64,000 nt of DNA from Nitrososphaerota archaeon. GTDB taxonomy: Archaea > Thermoproteota > Nitrososphaeria_A > Caldarchaeales > Calditenuaceae. Where the stretch lies: positions 372,001 through 436,000 of the forward strand of contig WUQR01000139.1 in the NCBI GenBank assembly GCA_009889515.1, in the 5' to 3' direction. A program made the translations under genes and the position numbers. Below the pieces are notes generated by a model. It was not told the DNA's origin. It searched no databases and saw only the letters and a list, made by a program, of their open reading frames with translations. Each line of letters begins with the position of its first letter. Position 1 is the first letter of the stretch. This document shows positions 9,104-16,376 of the stretch, one piece after another.

Positions 9104-9134
9104 TTTGAACTTTATTATTTAAATGCTGCCGAAT

Positions 9135-10559
9135 TTATCCTCCGGTGCCGAGAAGTTCTGGGATCGTTTTGAGTTCTGCAGTTTCTGGTATATTATCGTA
9201 CTTCCAGTTATACACTACTTCGAGTTCATAAGGCCACTTTGTACCTTTGACCCATTGGCCTCCAATTACTGGAGTAATGGAATAACTGTTTTGGTATTGT
9301 ATTAGAGCAGGGTACTTTTTATACAATTCCAACTCTTCAGGTGTAAGTATCTCTGTTAGGCTTCTTTTGAAGTTTATATGACCAACGATGGTGTCTAAAT
9401 CGGTATTGGCGATAGCGTCCCTTATCTTCTCCTTATCTAGACTTCCTGCGCGCTTCAGAGCGTCTATTGCATTTTCGAAGGCCGCGTGGGAGAATATTAG
9501 AGGCGTGGACCATTGCTTCCCAGTTGCCCTCTCATACTCTTCAGCAAGTTCTCTTGGAGTTTGCCCTGTAAGAGAAGACCTGAAAGGTGAAACTTTGTGC
9601 ACCCATACTTCGGTTGTGAGACCGATACCTAGGTCTCCGCCTAAAGCCTCAACTGACGATGGGAAGAGGATGGACCTGCCTATGGTGGCTACTTTGGGAA
9701 TGAATCCAAGCTCTCTGCTCTGTCTCCAGAGTGTTGCAAAGTCTGGTGGTATTAGGTTGCCTGTCAGTATCTCTGCACCCTGTGCCTTCCACTCCCGTAT
9801 ATAGGCTGAAAAGTCCAGAGTTCCATATGGTACGACACCTGAATCAATGACTTTGTACCCTCTAGCCTGGGCTAATGCAATTGTAAGTTCTCGGAATGTG
9901 CGGCCGTCTGGATCGTCACTCCATATTCCCGCTACTACTTTGTTGGTTTTTGCCCCGAGTTTATCCCATATCCCAACGAAGATTTGAGCTACATCTACTT
10001 CTGTCCAGAATGCTAAAAATGACCATTCGTATGGTCCACCCTGAAGCCACGCTAAAACGGGGGTGTCATAAACTATGCAAGGCACTTTATACCTCTCACA
10101 GACACCGCTTACTGGAACAGTGGTTCCCGGTGTATGGAGGACAACTATAAGGTCTACTTGTTCACGGGTAATTAGCTCTTCGGCGACTGTAGCCGCGAAG
10201 TTAGGATCGCTCTTTGTGTCTCTGATTATGATTTTGATAGGTACCTTCTTGTTATATGCTGATAGGAAGACTCCTCCATCGCGATTAACGACCTGTTCAA
10301 TCTGTTGTGCAACCCATGGGTCTGGCTCTCCGAATGATGCTATTGGGCCTGTGAGTGGAACTGGCCATCCAATTTTTATTACCTCGGGGGCGGCTGGGGC
10401 TTGTACAACCATCACATAGTACAAAACTGCGGCAACGGCAGCCACAACGACTATGGATGCAAGGATTATCGCGGTGACTTTAGTTATTGCAGCTCTGAGT
10501 GGAAGCGAGTGCTGGTTTTTGATTCGAGACATGTCGTTTGTTAGGATATGTGCCTGCAT
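9135..10559 (-). CDS. ABC transporter substrate-binding protein, HAAT type (first copy)
   Basis: First gene of the minus-strand transporter operon, 474 residues. A basic N-terminus is followed by a hydrophobic helix (about 28-49), and the mature Peripla_BP_6 domain starts at VIKIGWPVPLTGP. It parallels the binding protein at 4252-5604 over the whole length, so the two arose by duplication. A TATA box at 10572-10581 fits transcription starting near 10551. The Met at 10532 (MSRIKNQ) is therefore an alternative start, giving a shorter signal region. The ligand is unknown; an aromatic acid or polyphenol fragment is my guess from the neighbours. Confidence 0.86.
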   Translation of the reverse strand: MQAHILTNDMSRIKNQHSLPLRAAITKVTAIILASIVVVAAVAAVLYYVMVVQAPAAPEVIKIGWPVPLTGPIASFGEPDPWVAQQIEQVVNRDGGVFLSAYNKKVPIKIIIRDTKSDPNFAATVAEELITREQVDLIVVLHTPGTTVPVSGVCERYKVPCIVYDTPVLAWLQGGPYEWSFLAFWTEVDVAQIFVGIWDKLGAKTNKVVAGIWSDDPDGRTFRELTIALAQARGYKVIDSGVVPYGTLDFSAYIREWKAQGAEILTGNLIPPDFATLWRQSRELGFIPKVATIGRSILFPSSVEALGGDLGIGLTTEVWVHKVSPFRSSLTGQTPRELAEEYERATGKQWSTPLIFSHAAFENAIDALKRAGSLDKEKIRDAIANTDLDTIVGHINFKRSLTEILTPEELELYKKYPALIQYQNSYSITPVIGGQWVKGTKWPYELEVVYNWKYDNIPETAELKTIPELLGTGG

Positions 10560-10571
10560 TTAAACATTAAT

Positions 10572-10583
10572 GCATATATTTGT
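10572..10583 (-). promoter_or_regulatory. TATA box of the HAAT operon
   Basis: The reverse strand reads ACAAATATATGC, a strong archaeal TATA element. It lies in the 221-base divergent region shared with the DRE-TIM gene, whose own candidate elements (CCTTAAAG, then ATTTATTTTA) are at 10729-10747. Confidence 0.5.
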
Positions 10584-10780
10584 TTACATCCATGGTCGCT
10601 GGCGTGAACTGTAACTTACAAATTCAACAATTGGCGTATATTAATTTGTCAAAAGTATAATGCTGGTCTTTTAGCATCCTAGTGAACCGGTTTTAATCAA
10701 AAAACAGTGCATAGCCGGCTCCTCCTTAAAGAACATTTATTTTACACCTTTATGGGCGTTTGGTGAGGTGCATGTAGTCT

Positions 10781-11989
10781 ATGGGGGAAAAGTGGTGGGT
10801 AACACCGCTTAACGAGCTCCCTGATGTAAGAAGAGACTGGTCCATTCCTGACCGCGTACATATTCATGATATAACTTTACGTGATGGTGAGCAGACTCCG
10901 GGAGTAACTCTGACGAAAGAGGATAAGATTCGAATAGCTATCGCGTTGGATGAGATTGGTGTCTCACGCATCGAGGCAGGTATGCCCGTAGTTTCAGAAG
11001 AAGACAAAAAAGCCATAAGGGAATTGGTGCGTCAAGGATTAAGGGCACAGGTAACTTGTCTTTGTAGAGCTAAAAAAGAAGACATAGATGCTGCTTTGGA
11101 TACCGAGGTAAAAGCGATTGTGACGGACACACTTATCAACCCCAAGAGCATCAAAGCATTGTTCAAGTGGGGTGAGGAGGAAGCAATTCAAAAGTATATC
11201 GAGATCCATGAGTATGCAAAGGAACATGGACTCTATGTCTCATTCATGGCTGTAGATGCTGCCAGGGCCGATCCATCATTTGTTGAGAGAGCTGTGACGC
11301 AGGTTGTCAAAGAGGCTAAATGTGATTCAGTGGTCATAGCCGATACGTTCGGTATGTGTCTTCCTGATGCAGTAAAGCTTAGGGTCAGACAAGTCAGAAA
11401 ATGGGTAGGCAGCGGGGTCTCAATAGAGTGGCATACCCATAATGATTTCGGGCTTGGCGTTGCGAACTATCTGGCAGCTATTCAAGCGGGTGCTGAGTAT
11501 GTACACTGTTGTGTAAATGGGCTTGGAGAGAGGACGGGCAACCCTGCTACAGAGGAGGTTGCATTAGCGTTGAAACTCTTAATGGGTGTAGATACCGGAA
11601 TCAAGCTCGAGAAGATCTATGAGGTGTCAAAACTCGTGGCGGAAATAACGCGGTTTAAGCCTTCACCAACGAAGGCCGTGGTAGGCGACAACCAGTTCAC
11701 TTTCGAATCAGGTTTGGTAGTATTCATGTGGAAAATGTGCGAAGAGGCAGGCCTTCAGCTAGGTATGTTGCCATACCTGCCATCATTAGTGGGGCGCCCG
11801 CCGGTCAAGATAGTAGTCGGTAAGAAGAGTGGTGCCACAAGTATAGAGTATAAACTGAAGGAGTTCAACATTAAATTGTCAGAGTCGGAGATAGCCAAGC
11901 TAGTTGATCTTGTTAAGGAGGAAGCTATAAGGCTAAGACGAGCGCTTACAGACGAGGAATTTCTAAATATTGTGAAGAAACTCAAATGA
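10781..11989 (+). CDS. DRE-TIM metalloenzyme, homocitrate/isopropylmalate synthase-like
   Basis: 402-residue TIM-barrel enzyme of the HMGL-like/DRE-TIM family, which makes or breaks carbon-carbon bonds next to acyl-CoA. Motif TLRDGEQTPG covers 32-41. Metal ligands D30, H218 and H220 (HTHNDFG) and N254 (GERTGN) are all visible. It is as short as an NifV-type homocitrate synthase and lacks the LeuA regulatory domain seen in true leucine-pathway enzymes. Ribosome-binding site GGTGAG precedes ATG 10781. The next gene, a 3-hydroxyacid dehydrogenase, starts 22 bases on, and no leucine or lysine genes are nearby. I infer a catabolic condensation or retro-Claisen cleavage, but an ordinary (iso)homocitrate synthase cannot be excluded. 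Confidence 0.75.
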   Translation: MGEKWWVTPLNELPDVRRDWSIPDRVHIHDITLRDGEQTPGVTLTKEDKIRIAIALDEIGVSRIEAGMPVVSEEDKKAIRELVRQGLRAQVTCLCRAKKEDIDAALDTEVKAIVTDTLINPKSIKALFKWGEEEAIQKYIEIHEYAKEHGLYVSFMAVDAARADPSFVERAVTQVVKEAKCDSVVIADTFGMCLPDAVKLRVRQVRKWVGSGVSIEWHTHNDFGLGVANYLAAIQAGAEYVHCCVNGLGERTGNPATEEVALALKLLMGVDTGIKLEKIYEVSKLVAEITRFKPSPTKAVVGDNQFTFESGLVVFMWKMCEEAGLQLGMLPYLPSLVGRPPVKIVVGKKSGATSIEYKLKEFNIKLSESEIAKLVDLVKEEAIRLRRALTDEEFLNIVKKLK

Positions 11990-12011
11990 TTAATGGTGTG
12001 CGGGAAAGAAA

Positions 12012-12998
12012 ATGAGTTCTGCGCCGAAGACAGTAATAATAGGCTCTGGTTTAATGGGAACTGGTATAGCAGTAGTTTACTTGACAGCGGGATACGAAGT
12101 TACACTGGTTGATGTTGATGAAGAAATCCTTAAAAAAAGTGTAAAAAACATTAAAAACATTTTGGAGGACCCCTCCTTATTTGGTGCTCTAAAGCATGGG
12201 AGTAGCAACGATTTTTTAGAAAGAGTATCGACAACCACTTCCCTACAGAGTGCTGTTAGAGGGAGTGTCGAAATTGTAACTGAGGCAGCGCCGGAGGTAC
12301 TTGAGTTAAAAATTAGGCTATTCAAGGAGCTTGACGATTTTTGTGGAAAAGATGTTATTCTAGCTACGAATACCTCGTCGTTTAAGATTTCGGAGATTGC
12401 GAAGGAAGTAAGACACAAAGAGAGGGTTGTGGGAACGCATTGGTGGAACCCTCCATACCTAATGCCCTTGGTTGAAATAATAAAGACAGATTATAACGAG
12501 GACATCATAAAAAAAGTTGTAGATCTATTTACTAAAAAGCTAGGAAAAGAGGTGGTGGTGTGTAAGGACTCACCTGGTGGTATTGGTGTTCGTCTGCAGG
12601 CAGCATTGTTCGCAGAAGCTATGAGAATGTTGGATGAAAATCTTGCCTCTCCCTCGGATATAGATAAAGTAGTTAGACTTACAGTGGGTTTAAGGTATCC
12701 CATGCTGGGTCCCTTTCAGATCGCTGATCTGGGGGGACTCGACGTTTTCTTGCAGGCGCTAGAGTATCTCGCTCAAAGGTTGGGGGAAAGGTTTACCCCT
12801 TCAGCAAGACTTGCGAGATATGTTGCAAATGGACTACTTGGAGTTAAGAGCGGTAGAGGTTTTTATGCGTATCAGCAGGTTGCTATAAGCGAAATAGTAA
12901 AGAGAAGAAACAAAGCTCTTCTTGAAATCTTGAAGCTGCAACGGGCCGAAGATCTATCAAATTATTTCTTAGCTAATGATTCCAATAGTTCCAGCTAG
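12012..12998 (+). CDS. 3-hydroxyacyl-CoA dehydrogenase-family NAD-dependent 3-hydroxyacid dehydrogenase
   Basis: 328 residues: N-terminal Rossmann domain with GSGLMGTG at 11-18 and an acidic residue at the end of strand 2 (VDVDE), implying NAD. The C-terminal helical domain is complete. The catalytic region is H143-WWNPPYLMPLVE155. The NPPYLxPLVE form is shared with L-carnitine dehydrogenase and L-gulonate 3-dehydrogenase (lambda-crystallin), which use free 3-hydroxy acids. 3-hydroxybutyryl-CoA dehydrogenases have NPVPxMKLVE instead. Together with the DRE-TIM gene just upstream it suggests oxidation of a free beta-hydroxy acid followed by cleavage. Substrate is inferred; family and cofactor are firm. 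Confidence 0.8.
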   Translation: MSSAPKTVIIGSGLMGTGIAVVYLTAGYEVTLVDVDEEILKKSVKNIKNILEDPSLFGALKHGSSNDFLERVSTTTSLQSAVRGSVEIVTEAAPEVLELKIRLFKELDDFCGKDVILATNTSSFKISEIAKEVRHKERVVGTHWWNPPYLMPLVEIIKTDYNEDIIKKVVDLFTKKLGKEVVVCKDSPGGIGVRLQAALFAEAMRMLDENLASPSDIDKVVRLTVGLRYPMLGPFQIADLGGLDVFLQALEYLAQRLGERFTPSARLARYVANGLLGVKSGRGFYAYQQVAISEIVKRRNKALLEILKLQRAEDLSNYFLANDSNSSS

Positions 12999-13275
12999 TT
13001 GTTGACCAGATTTGTTAAATTTTTCAAGGGGTTTTTGTAGAGTATCCTATACTCGTTGGGAAGAGATGCTTTGATCGGAAACGCACCTTCATTCTCGTGC
13101 CCAGGAGGATCTGTTGGTGATGGTTTTATGGCTAAGATTGAGCTGCAAGGCCGACTGGGCCTATATAGTGGTAATGTGTATACGTGTTCTGCAGTAGTGA
13201 AAGTTAGTTCTAGGCTTTAAATGAACTTCGTAAAACTTCAAATATTGGGTATTGCGTGAAAATCTACGATCAAAA
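12999..13275 (+). other. 277-base gap with a possible 54-residue ORF
   Basis: Between the dehydrogenase and the cupin one plus-strand frame is open from TTG 13056 to TAA 13220 (54 codons). Its middle reads SFSCPGGSVGDGFMAK, with third-position use like the neighbours. An AT-rich element near 13015-13022 could promote it. I recognise no family. It may be a small gene, the tail of a degraded one, or chance. Confidence 0.2.
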
Positions 13276-13626
13276 ATGAAGCTCGTCAAGTTGGAAGAGG
13301 CAAAACCCTACGACCCGCCTAAACACTTTAACATGGTGGCTCTGAGACTCCATCACAGAGACACTACTGGCACGAAGTCGTTTTGGGTCGGCTTGTCTCA
13401 CTATTTGCCCGGCGGAGGTGCTGAATCTTCGGTGAATGATTCTGATAAAGTATACGTCATGCTCTCAGGCAAGCTTACCATCATTACGGAGGATGGTAAG
13501 GAAATAGTGTTGGAACCCTTCGATTCGCTTTACATAGAGGCTGGCGAGAAGCGAGCAATCATCAATAAGACTAACTTGCCTGCTACTATGTTGGTTATCA
13601 GCGCATACCCTGAGAAGAAGGGATGA
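13276..13626 (+). CDS. Small cupin-domain protein
   Basis: Single-domain cupin of about 116 residues from ATG 13276. A TTG at 13252 would add eight residues, but the homologous part starts at MKLVKLEEA. Seen: a double-stranded beta-helix pattern with the LSGKLTIITEDG turn, EPFDSLYIEAGEKRAIINKT and a terminal VISAYP strand. Only part of the usual metal-binding His set is obvious, so it may bind metal weakly or act as a sensor or isomerase. The stop codon is followed 7 bases later by the SDR, so they share an operon. Function in the pathway is unknown. Confidence 0.75.
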   Translation: MKLVKLEEAKPYDPPKHFNMVALRLHHRDTTGTKSFWVGLSHYLPGGGAESSVNDSDKVYVMLSGKLTIITEDGKEIVLEPFDSLYIEAGEKRAIINKTNLPATMLVISAYPEKKG

Positions 13627-13633
13627 TGAATAG

Positions 13634-14470
13634 ATGAGCGACTCCTATCTAGATGAGTACCAGAAATCGCTGGACGAGAGGATAAAAAGCGGATCTATGG
13701 GCTACCGTAAGCTCTTCGATCTTTCAGGGCGAGTTGCTGTGATAACTGGAGGCGGGGGAGGTCTAGGTAGGCCAACAGCTTTGGGACTGGCCGACTTTGG
13801 GGCGGACATAGTGGTAGTAGGGCGGAATATGGATAAACTGGAGCGTGTGAGAAAAGAGGTCGAGCAGCTGGGGAGAAAATGTCTCCCCGTACCATGCGAC
13901 GTAACTAAGCCTGACGATGTTAAGAACATGGTTAAGGAGGCTGTCGATAATTTTGGAAAGATAAATATTCTCGTCAATTATGCTGGAATTAATATTCTAA
14001 GGCCAGCCGAAGAATATCCTCTCGAGGATTGGAAGACTGTAATGGATGTAAACGTTACAGGAGTGTTCCTATCATGCCGAGAAGTGGGAAAAGTAATGAT
14101 ACGGCAGAGACAGGGTAAAATAATTAATGTCTCCTCCGTTAGAGGAGCTTTTGGTCTTCCAAGAAATTATGTGGCATATTGTACCAGCAAGGGTGCCGTC
14201 AACATGCTTACCAAGCAGCTTGCCTGTGAGTGGGCGAAGTTCAATATCCAAGTCAATGCTATAGCCCCGACAGTCATAGCCACTCCATTAACGTCTCACA
14301 TTATGAGAGATCCAGAGCTTTCAAAGAGTATGTTGTCAAGAATATTGCTGGGTAGGTGGGGGGTGCCAGACGATTTGATAGGGGCTATCGTTTATTTTGC
14401 TTCTGATGCGTCAAATTTTGTCACTGGCCAGATACTATACATTGACGGTGGAGTGACTAGCTGGACGTAA
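13634..14470 (+). CDS. SDR-family NAD(P)-dependent oxidoreductase
   Basis: 278-residue short-chain dehydrogenase. Cofactor motif TGGGGGLG at 38-45, R64 after strand 2 (VVVGRN) suggesting NADP, CDVT at 88-91, catalytic Ser 167/168 (INVSS), Y182 and K186 (YCTSK). The usual NNAG is NYAG at 115-118. An N-terminal extension of about 25 residues precedes the domain. Closest families by eye are gluconate 5-dehydrogenase and other reductases of the classical SDR group. Phloroglucinol reductase, which makes dihydrophloroglucinol, also belongs to the SDR superfamily, and the setting (cyclase-family hydrolase converging 5 bases away) makes that role attractive. This is an inference, not a motif-level call. 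Confidence 0.82.
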   Translation: MSDSYLDEYQKSLDERIKSGSMGYRKLFDLSGRVAVITGGGGGLGRPTALGLADFGADIVVVGRNMDKLERVRKEVEQLGRKCLPVPCDVTKPDDVKNMVKEAVDNFGKINILVNYAGINILRPAEEYPLEDWKTVMDVNVTGVFLSCREVGKVMIRQRQGKIINVSSVRGAFGLPRNYVAYCTSKGAVNMLTKQLACEWAKFNIQVNAIAPTVIATPLTSHIMRDPELSKSMLSRILLGRWGVPDDLIGAIVYFASDASNFVTGQILYIDGGVTSWT

Positions 14471-14475
14471 TATTA

Positions 14476-15357
14476 TCACGCTTTGGATTTTTTGACTATT
14501 GCAACTAGCCTAACTATTGATGCGTCTCCGCCAACCCATCTTATCGGTAACCCTATTATGAAGCATCGTTTGCCCGTTACTTTGTCTATGTCTCCGCCAA
14601 CGTTTTCCCAGCCGACGATCCCATGTGTCAGCAACAGTCTGTGGCATGGCTCCCAGTATGGAAAGTCTTCACGGACATCTCTTCCAGTCTCTTTTTTATA
14701 TTCATCAGCCAGCCATGGTACTACGACGTTTCTTTCGTCTCCCCCATCTTGGTACCAGACTTCTCTCGTCCCCAGGGGGTGGTCTAAGGCTTGTGTATCT
14801 ATGCCGACCGCCTTCACCCCTTTCTTTACGAACCACTCGCCTGCCTCTTTATAGAAACCAGGGGCATAACAGAAGTATTTCACTGTATCTCCCCAATACT
14901 TATGCCAGCCCGTGTTTACGATAACTATGTCGCCCCGCTCAATAGGTGGATCGGCTTTTTCTAAATCTTCAGCTGTTATTACATCCCACTTTCCTTTAGG
15001 AATAGATACGACCACTCCATCACCCATGTATCTTTCAATAGGCACTTGGTCTATGGAGGGAAATCCTTCTTCAACATGTACTGGCGCGTCTGCGTGGGTA
15101 GAGACATGCATCACTGTAGTTATCACTTGGGACAGGACACGTGATTTAGCGTGGTAGTGCATTCTTTCAACCCTTATGTCTGGGAAGTATGGCCAGAGAG
15201 GAACACCGGGGCCGAATGGATGGGATAAGTCATAAACCTCTACCTCTTCGCCGAATAATTTGAGAATTGGTTTTATGAGTACTTCTTCGGGTTTACCTAT
15301 ATACTTGGGATCCAGCATTCCGTGAATATATTTTGTATCAACTTCAAACTTGGGCAC
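14476..15357 (-). CDS. Cyclase-family metal-dependent hydrolase
   Basis: 293-residue member of the cyclase/kynurenine formamidase-like family. The family motif is H84-xxx-H88-x-D90-x-P-x-H94, preceded by DLSHPFGPGVPLWP at 43-56. A GIDTQALDHPLG segment and a TGWHKYW strand are also typical. It is larger than bacterial KynB (about 210 residues), in the range of cyclases that open carbocyclic diketones. By my recollection the dihydrophloroglucinol cyclohydrolase of Clostridium belongs to this family. It converges on the SDR with a 5-base gap. Role as a ring-opening hydrolase is inferred; a formamidase or amidase role is the alternative. Confidence 0.8.
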   Translation of the reverse strand: MPKFEVDTKYIHGMLDPKYIGKPEEVLIKPILKLFGEEVEVYDLSHPFGPGVPLWPYFPDIRVERMHYHAKSRVLSQVITTVMHVSTHADAPVHVEEGFPSIDQVPIERYMGDGVVVSIPKGKWDVITAEDLEKADPPIERGDIVIVNTGWHKYWGDTVKYFCYAPGFYKEAGEWFVKKGVKAVGIDTQALDHPLGTREVWYQDGGDERNVVVPWLADEYKKETGRDVREDFPYWEPCHRLLLTHGIVGWENVGGDIDKVTGKRCFIIGLPIRWVGGDASIVRLVAIVKKSKA

Positions 15358-15427
15358 GGACGATTTAATAGTGCACTTTTATTTAATTCTATCGCATCTC
15401 CACCATGCATCGTTTTTATCTGCACAG

Positions 15428-15814
15428 TTAGCAGCTCCTCGGAGGTTGTTCATCCACCCATACTGTCTTGTACTCGCTTTTTCTCGGGATGATGCATAGG
15501 AACTCGGCATCCTCTTCGCCGTCGTTGTAGTATGCGTGCACTGTCCCCGCGGGTATCAGTATTGCATCTCCCCTACTCACGACGACCTCCCTATCACCCA
15601 GCTTGACCCTATACCTCCCCCTCAGCACGTACTGGATATGCTCAATATCCGGGTGCATGTGAGGGGGAATCATTCCACCCCGCTTAATCCTGAACTTTCT
15701 CAGCTCAAAATTGGGCGCGCCATCACGCCTATCAATAAGCCACTGGATAAAAGTATCCACCGCGTTATCCACAGGCTCCTCAGGAACAGAAGACGAGCCC
15801 TTCACCACAGACAT
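15428..15814 (-). CDS. Cupin-domain protein
   Basis: About 128 residues, one cupin domain with both metal motifs: PHMHPDIEH and, 35-40 residues on, PAGTVHAYYN. A mononuclear metal site is therefore likely. The reading frame opens at 15832, but a TATA box at 15841-15850 is too close to that ATG. The Met at 15814 (MSVVKGSS) is 26-30 bases from the box and is the better, leaderless start. The gene is GC-rich like the DNA to its right, so it probably belongs to the host backbone and not the catabolic island. Function unknown. Confidence 0.78.
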   Translation of the reverse strand: MSVVKGSSSVPEEPVDNAVDTFIQWLIDRRDGAPNFELRKFRIKRGGMIPPHMHPDIEHIQYVLRGRYRVKLGDREVVVSRGDAILIPAGTVHAYYNDGEEDAEFLCIIPRKSEYKTVWVDEQPPRSC

Positions 15815-15840
15815 AAGCCCCAACCCCATCACCCCTCCCT

Positions 15841-15850
15841 AATATTTAAG
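15841..15850 (-). promoter_or_regulatory. TATA box for the cupin gene, decides its start
   Basis: The reverse strand reads CTTAAATATT. Spacing to the ATG at 15814 fits a leaderless transcript; spacing to the ATG at 15832 does not. Confidence 0.6.
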
Positions 15851-16046
15851 CCCGCAGTCTTACCTCGAGTTTCGTGGTAATATTTCGAATAGCGGTAAGA
15901 TCAAAGACCCCCACAACCATTAGAGAATGGAGGAGGAAAGCCCCAACGTAGAATATAGTGTGAAGAACACACAACAAATCTCTCTTCAACACTCAACCTC
16001 ACTACACTTACACGTCAATGCGAATACGTGGCGAGATAATATAAGG

Positions 16047-16121
16047 CGCCTGGGCCGGGATTTGAACCCGGGTCCGGCGGGCGACAGCCGCCGATACTAG
16101 ACCTGGCTATACTACCCAGGC
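16047..16121 (-). tRNA. tRNA-Asp (GTC)
   Basis: The reverse strand folds as a cloverleaf. The acceptor GCCTGGG pairs with CCCAGGC. The anticodon stem GGCGG/CCGCC encloses CTGTCGC, giving anticodon GTC. The T arm is CCGGG/CCCGG around TTCAAAT. The discriminator is G and CCA is not encoded. No intron. A TATA-like ATAATAACATA lies about 26 bases upstream, near 16141-16151. The 3' end points toward the AT-rich island. Confidence 0.95.
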
Positions 16122-16376
16122 TTTTTGCCTCCGTTGCTATGTTATTATGTGGTTGTTTTTAAGTTTCACCGGGCCTTAGGGCCGATTTAATGGGTGGACT
16201 GGCTTTTGCGGGGCATTCCCCATTTAGAGGCTGTGAAGGCGATTTTACAGGGGGTTTGGCAGTATCTGAGCGGTGGCGTTGTCGTCTTGGAGGCTGGATT
16301 ATCGTGAGAAGAGCGTTAGGCGTGCAGTGTGCTGTGCTGGAAAGGAAAATATGCCACCGTGGACTAGTGCCTATTC

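Noticed and set aside
10781-11989. Calling the DRE-TIM gene leuA
   Set aside because: It lacks the LeuA regulatory domain and has no leucine-pathway neighbours; only a family-level call is safe.
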